Assembly: GCA_002084425.1 (NCBI GenBank)
Contig: NBLN01000007.1
Span: forward strand, 1 to 64,000
From: Desulfobacteraceae bacterium 4572_130
GTDB lineage: Bacteria > Desulfobacterota > Desulfobacteria > Desulfobacterales > Desulfobacteraceae
Reading direction: 5' to 3'
DNA length: 64,000 nt
The translations under genes and the position numbers were made by a program. The notes beneath the pieces are model-generated. The model worked only from the letters and a program-made list of their open reading frames with translations, had not been told where the DNA came from and did not search any database. Positions 44,712-53,864 of the stretch are shown piece by piece. Numbering within the stretch: position 1 is the stretch's first letter; every line of letters begins with the position of its first letter.

Positions 44712-45122
44712 ATGAATATGGAATCAAAACTTACATTTAAACAATATCAAAATTCTTTGCAGGAAAATAGATTTCTAGGACTTGAATGCAAAAATTGCAG
44801 AGTTTATACAATACCTCCTCAGGCTGTGTGCAGAAGTTGTGGAAGCCAGGAATTTATTCAAAGGCAAGTAAGTAATAAAGGAATTATTAAAACCTTTACA
44901 GTTATTCGTATTGCAGCAGATGGTTTTAAACCGCCATTTATAGTTGCAATGGTTGAGATGGGGCAGGGTGCATATTTAATGGGAAATATAGTTGGAATAG
45001 AACCAGATAGTGCAAATATGGAACTAATAGGCAAAAAAGTTGAAATCAAGGCAAAATTAGTTAAAGGTGATTTGTATTCCAAAGATATATGGACTCCAGT
45101 TTTTGAGATGATTTCAGTTTAA
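44712..45122 (+). CDS. DUF35 zinc-ribbon/OB-fold acyl-CoA-associated protein
   Basis: 136 residues: an N-terminal rubredoxin-like zinc ribbon (LECKNCRVYTIPPQAVCRSCGSQEFI, two CxxC pairs) and an OB fold (GIIKTFTVIRIAADGFKPPFIVAMVEMGQGAYLMGNIVG). These proteins form complexes with SCP2-type thiolases and hydratases and may channel acyl-CoA. Its place directly behind a thiolase fits. Start ATG 44712 after AAGGAGC. Confidence 0.92.
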   Translation: MNMESKLTFKQYQNSLQENRFLGLECKNCRVYTIPPQAVCRSCGSQEFIQRQVSNKGIIKTFTVIRIAADGFKPPFIVAMVEMGQGAYLMGNIVGIEPDSANMELIGKKVEIKAKLVKGDLYSKDIWTPVFEMISV

Positions 45123-45224
45123 ATTTTGGTTTTAACTTTTTGCTTTTTCAATAGTTTTTAGTTATTCTTATAAAGTTACTGATATCAACTATAACTTATC
45201 AAAATATTATATCTCTCTCTTGAA

Positions 45225-45313
45225 ACCTTTGCACAAACTTATTTTTTATAAAAATACTTTTAAAAACATAAAATATCTTTTTCTAATTTTTAATATAAAA
45301 ATTGTGCAAAGGT
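45225..45313. mobile_element. 89-bp MITE-like element with 12-bp perfect terminal inverted repeats
   Basis: Left end ACCTTTGCACAA (45225-45236) and right end TTGTGCAAAGGT (45302-45313) are perfect inverted repeats around a 65-base A+T-rich interior. Related sequences are at 5686-5727 (short form), 12885 and 28964 (single ends) and, inverted, 30869-30925 (interior). No transposase is present in the window, so movement would depend on one elsewhere. Confidence 0.7.
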
Positions 45314-45362
45314 CTTATATTAGAAAGTTAAGTTTAATACTCTAAGGAATTTCTATTTTAAA

Positions 45363-47162
45363 ATGAACAAATCTAATAATTATAATTTAAAGAATATTGC
45401 AAAAAAAGAAAAAAAAATTGAAATAGTAAAAAGAAAAATTTTAAGTCTTGATTTTAAAAAAGATTCAGTTTCAGCTTTGGATTTAATTTTTGAATATAAT
45501 GGACCTGCAACTCTTATACAGTCTTTTTCTGATCAGGATTTATATTTTTTAATGCAAACTATTGGTAAAGATGATTTTATTCCTGTTCTGGCTTTAGCAT
45601 CTTCAGAACAATGGGAATATATTCTTGATATGGATGTATGGGAAAAAGATAGAATTAATTTACCTGAACTTGCAAAAAATTTAGATATTCTTTTTAAGGC
45701 AGATAGAAAAAGGCTTATAAGATGGCTTGTTAAGGAAAAACCTGATTTTTTAGAATATTTTTTTTCAAAAATTATTACAATTAAAATAAGGGAACATGAT
45801 CAAGATCCATCGGATTTTGGAGATGGTTATACAACTATTGATGATGTTTTTTATATAAAATTTCCTGAATTTTCCCAACCAAGTATAGAAGATAATCAAT
45901 CCAATTTAACCAGCCAAAGCAAAGAACTTGAAGAAATTTATTCTCTTTCACAAACTCTTATAACAAAAATATTTAATACTGTTGCAGATATGGATCTTAA
46001 AGTATATCAGAGTATTTTGCTGGAAACTTGTTCTATATTACCTTTAGAAGTTGAAGAAGAACAGTTTAGGCTTAAAAATGTAAGACTTGCAGAAAAAGGT
46101 TTTTTACCATTTTATGAAGCTGTTGGCATTTATCAGCCTATAAAATTTAAAGATGTAACTCCAAAAATTTCAGTAAAATTCCCTAAAAAATTCTTTGATG
46201 ATGATTTGCCTGTTGCTCCTGAATATTATTCTTCCATGTTTTTGGAAAAAAAGTTTTTAAATAAAAGTTTTTTTGTAAAATCCCTTAGTCTTTTAAATGA
46301 TAATCTAATTTCAGATATAGAGCTTGAATTTACTTTTTTAGTAAATTTAATAATCTCAGCTGATAAAAAAAAAATACATAAAAAAAAAGATTTTAAAAAT
46401 ATTATAGAAAAAGCATGTGGATATTTAAGTATTGGCATGGAAGTAATTTGTGGGCTTAGTAATTCTACTCTAGTAAATTATGAAAATGGAAAAAAAATTA
46501 TAGAAAAATATAAGTTAAAAGATATTTTTAGAATTGGATATGGAAAATCCTTAAAATTAAAATTAAAAACAAAAAATTGGTATTTTACAAGCTGGGTTTA
46601 TAATAAAGAATTGCCTTTAAGTTTTTTAGGCGAAAAAAAAATGGGTGTTGCAGGTGGTTTGCTTCTTGATAAACCTCTTTATTTTGATGATTATAAAACA
46701 GGTGTTTTTTATAGAGATTTTCAATGCTTATATGACATAAAAAAAACATTACAAAAATTGGAACAAATAATTGAAATTGATGAATTATTAAAAATAATTA
46801 ATCCTAATATTGAACTTATTAAAGTTGAATTTCTTAATTATAAAAATTTAATTCTTACTATGTGGGCACAACATCGTATTACATTAAAATCCCTTGCTGA
46901 ACCCATTGCAATTGATATTTTCAAACCATTTTTTGAAGAGCTTTTTAATACAAATAAAGATAAAAACAAAAAAATTGATGATATAAAAAGAAATGATATT
47001 TTTCTATGGCTTGTAAAAGAATTTAATATAAATGAAAAAAAGATAACTCAAAATATTAAACTTATTTTTAAAAATCTTTTTAATGAACTTGAAAATGAAT
47101 ATTCAATGGTTAAACTTGAAAATCTTGATTCTAAACTTGTAACACATTTTTTTCTTAAATAA
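45363..47162 (+). CDS. Uncharacterised large protein, DUF6178-like
   Basis: 599 residues, no membrane helices, lysine-rich. The N-terminal third has a repeated pattern of the form SALDLIFEYNGPATLIQSFSDQDLYFLMQTIG, ALASSEQWEYILDMDVWEKDRINLPE, which I associate with the deltaproteobacterial DUF6178 family; that assignment is from memory. No catalytic motif is recognised. Codon use matches its surroundings. It follows a MITE and stands alone; promoter not identified. Confidence 0.65.
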   Translation: MNKSNNYNLKNIAKKEKKIEIVKRKILSLDFKKDSVSALDLIFEYNGPATLIQSFSDQDLYFLMQTIGKDDFIPVLALASSEQWEYILDMDVWEKDRINLPELAKNLDILFKADRKRLIRWLVKEKPDFLEYFFSKIITIKIREHDQDPSDFGDGYTTIDDVFYIKFPEFSQPSIEDNQSNLTSQSKELEEIYSLSQTLITKIFNTVADMDLKVYQSILLETCSILPLEVEEEQFRLKNVRLAEKGFLPFYEAVGIYQPIKFKDVTPKISVKFPKKFFDDDLPVAPEYYSSMFLEKKFLNKSFFVKSLSLLNDNLISDIELEFTFLVNLIISADKKKIHKKKDFKNIIEKACGYLSIGMEVICGLSNSTLVNYENGKKIIEKYKLKDIFRIGYGKSLKLKLKTKNWYFTSWVYNKELPLSFLGEKKMGVAGGLLLDKPLYFDDYKTGVFYRDFQCLYDIKKTLQKLEQIIEIDELLKIINPNIELIKVEFLNYKNLILTMWAQHRITLKSLAEPIAIDIFKPFFEELFNTNKDKNKKIDDIKRNDIFLWLVKEFNINEKKITQNIKLIFKNLFNELENEYSMVKLENLDSKLVTHFFLK

Positions 47163-47199
47163 CTGCCACTGCCATAAGGCAGATTTGATTTTTTGATTC

Positions 47200-47781
47200 T
47201 TAGTTTGTTGCCTTACCAATATTTATTTTGTTATATTTTGCATGTGTAATAATGTAATTCTTACCTTTATATTCTGTGCTTTTAGTATCTAACCAACCAT
47301 TTTTTCCTCTTTGTTTTTTGAGTTTACTACTAGGATATGAAAATTTTATAAAATATTGGTGAAAGCATTCACTTTTTTTTTTATGTATCTTTAATAAAGA
47401 TAACAGGTAATCAATAAATGGTATAGAACAAATAAGTTGTTCATCAGCACCTTTAATATTTTTTGATTTTAATTCACAAAAAATAATTGTGTTTCTATCT
47501 ATTATAACATAATCACATCCCTTATGAATGCCTTTAAGCCCAGGGTTTAAAAAAGCTGATTTTATTTTAAAATCCTTTTTATTTTTATCTAATTTAAACA
47601 CAATTGCATTTTTATCTAGTCCCCTTAAAAGCACAGATTTTAATTTTGCTTTTTTGTCAGTTTCTTTTAGCGTTACTTCTCCTTTTTCTTGATCAATATC
47701 TTGAATAATTTCAGGATTAAGAAGAGATTTTATATCATTATATAAGGTCTTATTCATATTATGCTTAAATATCTTGCTCAT
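47200..47781 (-). CDS. Candidate PD-(D/E)XK-type nuclease, partner of the AAA ATPase
   Basis: 193 residues, rich in lysine. The central part HKGCDYVIIDRNTIIFCELKSKN has the spacing of a PD-(D/E)XK nuclease core: an Asp (GCDY) before a beta strand, then ELK (ExK) on the next strand, followed by a helix with EQL. Similar small proteins occur behind AAA ATPases of this type in my memory. Its start overlaps the end of the ATPase gene by 17 bases, so they form one translational unit. The nuclease call is inference from a short motif; the product could instead be an inactive fold. Confidence 0.55.
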   Translation of the reverse strand: MSKIFKHNMNKTLYNDIKSLLNPEIIQDIDQEKGEVTLKETDKKAKLKSVLLRGLDKNAIVFKLDKNKKDFKIKSAFLNPGLKGIHKGCDYVIIDRNTIIFCELKSKNIKGADEQLICSIPFIDYLLSLLKIHKKKSECFHQYFIKFSYPSSKLKKQRGKNGWLDTKSTEYKGKNYIITHAKYNKINIGKATN

Positions 47782-49168
47782 CTATTAAAAAATCAAGTTC
47801 ATTAGACACTTCATTTATTTTATCAATAGTATCATCAAAAAATTTAATATCCATTCCTTTATTATCAATATTACAACTAGTTAATTGTCCATTTTCACAA
47901 ACATATGTCCCTACAGATTCAGGCTTTAAATAGTCATTTTTAGTATATTGTTTATTGGAGTTTAAAAAATTTTCTTTATCTTTAAAATCATTTGATAACA
48001 TTATTAAATTATTAAATTCTTTAATTAAATAATCACTATGTGTTGTAATTAACACTTTTAATCCATTATTTACACATAGTGCCAATAGCTGTGCCATTTT
48101 AATTTGATTGCTTGTATCTAGATGGCTTTCTGGTTCATCAATAATCAGCAATTGATTTTTTTTAGCTTTATGTTTAAGAAAAAAATAAAGATCAGATAAG
48201 CCTCTTGCAGAAGAAGATGCTAAATTAAGAGGTATATCAAATTTGCCATTTTTACGAGCCTTTGAAATAAAGCGAATTCCATTTTGATATTTAAAATATC
48301 CTCCTAATATTTCTTTAATATTATCAAATAGTTTGTTTTTTAAAAAATAGGATTGTTGTTTTTGAATAAACTCAATATCACGAGTATAATCAATATTATC
48401 TTTTATTGGTTTTGCATATTTTGCACTTGTTTGTTCCATAAGTAAAAAAAAAGGATCTATTTTTTTTCTACTGTCATTTCCCTCTAATTTTTGAAGGATT
48501 TCAACCAAACGATTTTTAGTAAAATCCAATTCCTTAGAAAAAAGTGAAATTCCAAATCTTTCAGCAGAAAGGATAAAAGGTTCAGGAATTTTTTGTATAA
48601 ATATTCTGATAAAAGAGCCTAGTATTAGACCTTCTATTATTTGAGGGGGTATAGATAATGACACATAGTTTTGCAAATTAAAACATAATTTATTTTTTTC
48701 AAAAAAAGCATTTATATTCCATTTGTTTTTGCCTAGTTTAATTTTACCAACACCAACAGTTTTTTGCTTTTTATTAAACAAATATTTAGGATCTAAAAAA
48801 CATTTTGCTTCTTTAGAATCATCAGTAGATGAACTTAAAATATCTGATATAATGTTATCTGATATTTGCAAAATATTTTTCATATTCTTTATACTTTTTT
48901 TAATAGTATTATTAAAATCTTCAATAATACATTCAGATTTTCCAGTATCTAATATTTCTTTAACAACTAAATTCAAATCAAATGGCAAATCTTTATTTTT
49001 AACTTTATCTACTAAAAAAAGAGGTTGTTTTACTAATTTTAATAATCCATACAAGGTATATGCCAGATATGTTTTTCCAGTATTATTAGCTCCTGCAATA
49101 ATTGTTAAATCTTTTAATTTTAATTCAGCTTTATTTATTGGACCAATATTTTTAAATATTGCCTTCAT
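47765..49168 (-). CDS. AAA family ATPase (ABC/RecF-like), possible defence component
   Basis: 467-residue ATPase with ABC/SMC-like head motifs: N-terminal IFKNIGPINKAELKLKDLTIIAGANNTGKT (Walker A), a mid-protein LNLASSSARGLSDLYFFLKHK signature-like segment, Walker B LLIIDEPESHLDTSNQIK and the switch His in VLITTHSDYLIKEF. This AAA_15/AAA_21-like head is shared by many defence ATPases (OLD, PARIS, Septu, retron partners) and has no TOPRIM domain here. The downstream overlapping gene encodes a candidate nuclease. Defence is a hypothesis based on architecture. Confidence 0.82.
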   Translation of the reverse strand: MKAIFKNIGPINKAELKLKDLTIIAGANNTGKTYLAYTLYGLLKLVKQPLFLVDKVKNKDLPFDLNLVVKEILDTGKSECIIEDFNNTIKKSIKNMKNILQISDNIISDILSSSTDDSKEAKCFLDPKYLFNKKQKTVGVGKIKLGKNKWNINAFFEKNKLCFNLQNYVSLSIPPQIIEGLILGSFIRIFIQKIPEPFILSAERFGISLFSKELDFTKNRLVEILQKLEGNDSRKKIDPFFLLMEQTSAKYAKPIKDNIDYTRDIEFIQKQQSYFLKNKLFDNIKEILGGYFKYQNGIRFISKARKNGKFDIPLNLASSSARGLSDLYFFLKHKAKKNQLLIIDEPESHLDTSNQIKMAQLLALCVNNGLKVLITTHSDYLIKEFNNLIMLSNDFKDKENFLNSNKQYTKNDYLKPESVGTYVCENGQLTSCNIDNKGMDIKFFDDTIDKINEVSNELDFLIDEQDI

Positions 49169-49270
49169 AATAAAATTATCCTTAAATTTTAGGTCTTAAG
49201 TCATTTATTCTTTTTTATATAATTTTTTAATTTTAAACTTTTTCTAAGTTTATTTTATATGATGCCTAAT

Positions 49271-50551
49271 TCATAATTCATAATCAAGGTCTTTATTTGA
49301 TGCGTTCCAAGGAGCAATTTTAAATAAAAGCAGTAATCCCGGAACAGCAAAAAATGCACAAGCATAATAAAACCATGCCCATCCAAGATGCTTTGCCATC
49401 AAACCTGTAAAAGATGCTGCAACAGCTCCTGGGACTGCCATAAGACTTGTTAAAATTGCATATTGAGTTGCAGTAAATTTTTTATTTGTTTGTATTGCCA
49501 TATAAGTTGCATAAGCTGCTTGTCCCATTCCTGTTGCAAGAAATTCAAATCCAACAATTGCAGTAAGTAAAAAATTGCTGTAATTTGCCCAAAACATAGA
49601 ACTATGATCAAATTTAACAATAAAAGCAAAACATGCAGTGGATATTCCTTGTAATATTCCAAATATCCATAAAGATTTTGCAATTCCCAGACGCACCATT
49701 AAGGCACCACCTAGAAGCACTCCTCCAAAAAGCCCCAGCATTCCAATACTTTTTACAATTATAAAATATTGAGTTTTAGTAAATCCTTGATTTAAAATAA
49801 AAGGTATATTCATTGCTCCTGCCATGTTATCGCCAATTTTATAAAGCAAAATAAACCCAAGAATAAGTAAAATTCCATTTCTCTTAAAAAAATCAATCAA
49901 AGGTTCAATAATGGCATTTTTTATGGAACTTGGAGGAGAGGCATTAACAACTGGTTCAGAAACCAGTAAAGTTGTTAATATTCCAATTGCCATCATAGAG
50001 CAAAGCAGAATATGAATGTTTTTCCATCCAATATTTGAATCTGCTGCCAAAAATGAAAACCCAACAGAAACATACATGCCAAGACGCCAGGCATTCATCC
50101 ATACTCCAGTGCCAAACCCAAGTTCTTTATCTGTTAAATATTCTCTTCTAAAGGCATCTAAAGCAATATCTTGACTTGCTCCAAAAAAAGCAACACTTAA
50201 GGCAACAATAAAAATCCATTGCAAAGATTTATGGGGATTAAATTGTCCAAGTAATCCAATTGTTATTATTAAAAATATTTGCGTAATAAGTATCCAGCCC
50301 CGCCTTCGTCCAAGAAAAGGAGGAACAAATCTATCCATTGCAGGAGACCAGATAAATTTAAGTGTATAAGGCATTGTTACAGCAGAAAAAAGTCCAATTG
50401 TTGTAAGATCAACATTTACATCAGTCATCCATGCTTTTAATACATCTTTAATAACATAATAAGGAAATCCAGATATAAAACCCAAAAAAAACATTGCAAT
50501 CATTTTCCATGACAGCATAATTTGAATTGTTTTTGGCATTTTTTTAAACAT
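49271..50551 (-). CDS. ampG: AmpG-like MFS transporter (muropeptide permease)
   Basis: 426-residue twelve-helix major facilitator. N-terminal MIAMFFLGFISGFPYYVIKDVLKAWMTD, FIWSPAMDRFVPPFLGRRRGWILITQ and FFGASQDIALDAFRREYL fit the AmpG family, which imports anhydromuropeptides for cell-wall recycling. Substrate not proven. The gene stands alone on the minus strand. An alternative call is a generic PAT/MFS nutrient transporter. Confidence 0.85.
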   Translation of the reverse strand: MFKKMPKTIQIMLSWKMIAMFFLGFISGFPYYVIKDVLKAWMTDVNVDLTTIGLFSAVTMPYTLKFIWSPAMDRFVPPFLGRRRGWILITQIFLIITIGLLGQFNPHKSLQWIFIVALSVAFFGASQDIALDAFRREYLTDKELGFGTGVWMNAWRLGMYVSVGFSFLAADSNIGWKNIHILLCSMMAIGILTTLLVSEPVVNASPPSSIKNAIIEPLIDFFKRNGILLILGFILLYKIGDNMAGAMNIPFILNQGFTKTQYFIIVKSIGMLGLFGGVLLGGALMVRLGIAKSLWIFGILQGISTACFAFIVKFDHSSMFWANYSNFLLTAIVGFEFLATGMGQAAYATYMAIQTNKKFTATQYAILTSLMAVPGAVAASFTGLMAKHLGWAWFYYACAFFAVPGLLLLFKIAPWNASNKDLDYEL

Positions 50552-50663
50552 ATGTATGTGATTTTCCTTTGTTTATATTTAAGGCATATGATTTTATTGA
50601 TATTTCTTTATAAGAAAATAAAACAAAGCATGGCATGGTTTAGCAGAATAACTAAATAATTTT

Positions 50664-51119
50664 TTATACTTTAAATTGAGCACTGATTTTAAAGATGTCT
50701 GTGGCAGGAAGATTTAAGATATTAGCAACACCTGTTTTTTCAGATATTTCTTTTAAATTTTTTTTAATTTCATCAGGAGAAGAAGCTATAAATGTAAACC
50801 AGATATTATATTTATGTTCACGCATATAATTATGAGTAACACCTGAATAGGAATTAACAATTTTTACAAATTTATCAATTTTTTCATTACTTACTTTTGC
50901 TGCACATAATGTACTGTAAAATCCAAGTTTTTTAGGGACAAAATTTGCTCCAATTCTTCTAATAATTCCATTTTTTTTAAGATTTTTAATTCTTGAGATT
51001 ATTTGTTTCTCAGAAAGATTAAGTTCTAAACCAATTATTTTGTAAGGTCTTGAATCTATTGGAAAAGAATTTTGAATTCTATTAATAATTTTTTTGTCAA
51101 TATCATCAATATAAGTCAT
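50664..51119 (-). CDS. Siroheme decarboxylase subunit (AhbA/AhbB, Lrp/AsnC type)
   Basis: 151-residue protein with an AsnC-like helix-turn-helix (DIDKKIINRIQNSFPIDSRPY) but the AhbA/AhbB/NirD-L hallmarks NGIIRRIGANFVPKKLGFYSTLCAAKV and GVTHNYMREHKYNIWFTF. It decarboxylates siroheme to didecarboxysiroheme, the substrate of AhbC encoded at 34.8-36.0 kb. Normally AhbA and AhbB act as a pair; only one is in this window. Which of the two it is cannot be settled. It lies just downstream of dsrC on the same strand, beyond a terminator. Confidence 0.9.
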   Translation of the reverse strand: MTYIDDIDKKIINRIQNSFPIDSRPYKIIGLELNLSEKQIISRIKNLKKNGIIRRIGANFVPKKLGFYSTLCAAKVSNEKIDKFVKIVNSYSGVTHNYMREHKYNIWFTFIASSPDEIKKNLKEISEKTGVANILNLPATDIFKISAQFKV

Positions 51120-51193
51120 TTTATTTTTTTCATATTTTTATTAGGTTATAGTTTATTATTTTATTTTAAATAAAATAATATATCAAAAAATAA

Positions 51194-51232
51194 AAAAAGG
51201 CTTTGCAAATTTAAAAAATGCAAAGCCTTTTT
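51194..51232 (-). terminator. Rho-independent terminator of dsrC
   Basis: Perfect 14-bp inverted repeat: AAAAAGGCTTTGCA at 51194-51207 and its complement at 51219-51232, loop of 11 bases. Read on the minus strand it is a GC-containing stem followed by a U-rich tail, 29 bases after the dsrC stop codon. Confidence 0.88.
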
Positions 51233-51260
51233 GAGTAAAATTATAAAATTTTAGTTAATA

Positions 51261-51578
51261 TTATACACATCCTGTAGGTTTAGGAAGACCTGCCATTTTA
51301 CATGCTCCTTTACCAGGGCCTGAGGGGAAAAGTTCATAAATGTGTTTAAGTTTAAATTTTGTAAGTTTAGAAAGAACACGAACCATTGGTGCAATACCGT
51401 TTTTTTCATAATAGTCCTGAAGAATTGTAACAACTTTTGTATGCTCATCAGTTAATTCATCAATACCTTCCTGTTGTCTTACATACTCAACCCATTCATC
51501 TGAAAAATTATTATAATCAAGTAAGAAACCATCCTCATCTATTTCAAATTCTTTTCCATTTATTTCTACTGTTGCCAT
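51261..51578 (-). CDS. dsrC: DsrC, sulfur-carrier partner of dissimilatory sulfite reductase
   Basis: 105-residue TusE/DsrC protein that carries sulfur as a trisulfide from dissimilatory sulfite reductase to membrane or Hdr-like reductases. The flexible C-terminal arm GACKMAGLPKPTGCV holds both redox cysteines, ten residues apart, ending one residue after the last Cys, so this is a true DsrC rather than a TusE-like paralogue. Other family features: DGFLLDYNNFSDEWVEYVRQQEGI and YYEKNGIAPMVRVLSKLT. It has its own strong promoter and terminator. It follows the bifurcating cluster on the same strand. Confidence 0.97.
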   Translation of the reverse strand: MATVEINGKEFEIDEDGFLLDYNNFSDEWVEYVRQQEGIDELTDEHTKVVTILQDYYEKNGIAPMVRVLSKLTKFKLKHIYELFPSGPGKGACKMAGLPKPTGCV

Positions 51579-51657
51579 TACTTCCTCCTGTAAAAAAAAA
51601 GTTTTTTTTTTATAAAAATATAATTACTGTATAATCTTAAAAATTGTTAATTTTATA

Positions 51658-51686
51658 ATATTAAATTAGCAATCTTTTCTTGTCAA
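51658..51686 (-). promoter_or_regulatory. Sigma70 promoter for dsrC, minus strand
   Basis: TTGACA (51686-51681), a 17-base spacer and TAATAT (51663-51658) on the minus strand, about 80 bases before the dsrC start codon at 51578. It fits the high, separate expression known for dsrC. Confidence 0.65.
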
Positions 51687-51830
51687 TAAGAAATTAATTG
51701 GGGATAAAAACTCTTTATATAGTTTACTTAAATTTTTTTAAGATTTTATCAACATACTACATATATGCCCATGTTTTTTTTTATATACTACAATTTGTAC
51801 ATAAGGCTATTTTATTTTTTTATAATGCCA

Positions 51831-52691
51831 TCAATATTCCTTTGGAGTTTTATTAATTTCCTCTAAGGTAAATACAGGGCCATCTTTACAAACTAATTCC
51901 TTGCCAATATTACATCTTCCACACATGCCTATTCCACATTTCATTCTATTTTCAAGAGACATTATAATTTGTTTTTCATTGTATCCAAGTTTTTTTAAAG
52001 CAGGTTCTGTAAATTTAATCATAATAGGAGGTCCACATACAATAGCATATGTATTTAAATCAGCTTTTGGAGCTTTTTTTTCAACTATTGCAGGCACAAA
52101 TCCAACATTATATTTCCAATCAGAATCATTAGTTCCATCAACTGTTATATGCATATTAATATCATCTCTTGTTTCCCATTCATAAAGTTCATCTCTATAA
52201 AGAAGCATACCAGGAGTTCTTGCACCATAAACAACATCAATATTACCAAATTGTGATCTATTAGCAGGATCAAGCATATATATTATTGAGGATCTTAATG
52301 TTGTAAAGGCAAAACCACCACCAATAATAACAACATTTTTACCTTTAAGCATATCCCATGGATACCAGTTGCCTAAAGGACCTCTAATACCCATAATATC
52401 ACCAACTTTCATATTATGAAGATGTGATGTTACAACTCCTGTTTTAAATACTGTAAATTTTACAAATCCTTTTTCAACTGGAGAAGATGCTATTCCAATG
52501 GGAATTTCTCCTATGCCGGGAATTGAAAGTTCAGCAAACTGACCAGCTTTATACAAGGAAAATTTTTTTTCATCTTGTTTATTTAAAAAAACAAATTTAA
52601 ATGTTTTAAGGGATTTATCCTCAGTTGCAATTTTAATGTCATCAATTACAACAGGATATGGTATATAGGGATTTTCCATTTGTTTCTCCAT
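51831..52691 (-). CDS. flxA: FlxA-like FAD/NAD(P)-binding oxidoreductase
   Basis: 286-residue ferredoxin-reductase-like protein of the sulfhydrogenase-gamma/PyrK/AsrB group: an FAD domain (FAELSIPGIGEIPIGIASSPVE, HNMKVGDIMGIRGPLGNWYP), an NAD-binding domain (NVVIIGGGFAFTTLRSSI, IVCGPPIMIKFT) and a C-terminal [2Fe-2S]-type cysteine cluster ENRMKCGIGMCGRCNIG with a later VCKDGP. In flxABCD-hdr operons FlxA exchanges electrons with NAD(P)H. It is the last gene of the cluster that starts at 61581. Start ATG 52691; MENPYIPYP five residues later is an alternative. Confidence 0.9.
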   Translation of the reverse strand: MEKQMENPYIPYPVVIDDIKIATEDKSLKTFKFVFLNKQDEKKFSLYKAGQFAELSIPGIGEIPIGIASSPVEKGFVKFTVFKTGVVTSHLHNMKVGDIMGIRGPLGNWYPWDMLKGKNVVIIGGGFAFTTLRSSIIYMLDPANRSQFGNIDVVYGARTPGMLLYRDELYEWETRDDINMHITVDGTNDSDWKYNVGFVPAIVEKKAPKADLNTYAIVCGPPIMIKFTEPALKKLGYNEKQIIMSLENRMKCGIGMCGRCNIGKELVCKDGPVFTLEEINKTPKEY

Positions 52692-52764
52692 CTATATTTC
52701 AAATTTTTTGCTGAGATTGCACTATCAGCAGATTTTTACATTTTATATTTTTAAAATTGCTCTT

Positions 52765-53823
52765 TTAATTGTCTGTGTCTGGTTCATGAGAATTCATTAA
52801 ATTGCATACTTTTCGAATATCAATATTAACAGGACATAGTTTAACACATCTGCCACATCCTACACACATTATGCCATTGTCATATTTATCTAGAAAATAT
52901 TTTAGTTTATGCATAAATCGTTGTCTTACCCTCATAGTTTTTTCACCCCTTGGATTATGTCCAGAAGCATGAAGGGTAAAAAGTGGTGACATACATGTAT
53001 CCCAGTTACGAATTCTATATGATAAATTTCCCTTTGTTTCATCTTGTATATCAAAACACCAGCATGTTGGACATACAAAGCTGCATGTGCCGCAGTTTAT
53101 GCAGGAAAATGCTATATCATCCCAAAATGGTGCTTCATATAAATCAAGGGTATTTTTATCTTTAAGATTTTGTGTTGAGATTTGTGAAGATATGGCATTT
53201 TCTGCCTTTTTTTTCATATTATTTATGATTTCAATAGCTTTTTTATTATCTGTTTCTTGATTAAATCCTGCAACATCAAGAAATGCCTGACCTTTATCTG
53301 TTAGAACTTTTGCCAAATATTCTTTGCTGCAATCAATTAATAAAACATCAAGCCCTTGTTCTGCAAAGGGACCTGTGTTTGTTGAACTAGAAAAATCAAA
53401 TACAGATGGATTATTTACAGCAAGTCCTATAAATGTTGTTGCTTTATATGCCTCACACCAGTAGGGGTCTTTATATTCATCAGTATCAAAATTTAAGTTT
53501 AAAATTTGAATTGCCTTTGCATCATAGGGTTTTATACTAATTACAGCTCTTTTAGAATAATCTTTTTTAACTTGTTTCATTATATGGTGGTCATCAATTG
53601 ATTCATCAAGATTGGTTTGAAGTATTTTTTCTGTTTGGGGAAAAAGAATAGACTTGGGAGAAACAAGAGTATCTTTGTGTTCCATATCTGGATATTCATC
53701 TAATTGAAGTTTTTTAAATATATAATTATCTTTTTCTTTTACAGGTCCAAAAAGCTGATATTCTTTTTTTGACTGGTTAATTCCATTTTCCCAGTCTTTT
53801 TTATTGATTTTTATGACTTTCAT
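52765..53823 (-). CDS. flxB: FlxB-like 4Fe-4S protein (AsrA/sulfhydrogenase-beta type)
   Basis: 352 residues. The first two thirds resemble the sulfhydrogenase-beta/anaerobic sulfite reductase A domain (KRAVISIKPYDAKAIQIL, DEYKDPYWCEAYK, TFIGLAVNNPS). The C-terminal third has two 4Fe-4S binding sites (CINCGTCSFVCPTCWCFD and CVGCGRCVKLCPVNIDIRKV) and WDTCMSPLF. It passes electrons between FlxA and FlxC or HdrA. It lies 74 bases upstream of flxA and 138 downstream of flxC on the same strand. Confidence 0.88.
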   Translation of the reverse strand: MKVIKINKKDWENGINQSKKEYQLFGPVKEKDNYIFKKLQLDEYPDMEHKDTLVSPKSILFPQTEKILQTNLDESIDDHHIMKQVKKDYSKRAVISIKPYDAKAIQILNLNFDTDEYKDPYWCEAYKATTFIGLAVNNPSVFDFSSSTNTGPFAEQGLDVLLIDCSKEYLAKVLTDKGQAFLDVAGFNQETDNKKAIEIINNMKKKAENAISSQISTQNLKDKNTLDLYEAPFWDDIAFSCINCGTCSFVCPTCWCFDIQDETKGNLSYRIRNWDTCMSPLFTLHASGHNPRGEKTMRVRQRFMHKLKYFLDKYDNGIMCVGCGRCVKLCPVNIDIRKVCNLMNSHEPDTDN

Positions 53824-53864
53824 ATTTGAACGCCTTTTTTAAAAATTTAGTGGCTTTATACTAT

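Noticed and set aside
45241-45300. Rho-independent terminator after the DUF35 gene
   Set aside because: The inverted ends are 65 bases apart and match a dispersed element family, so MITE is the better explanation, though it could act as a transcript end.
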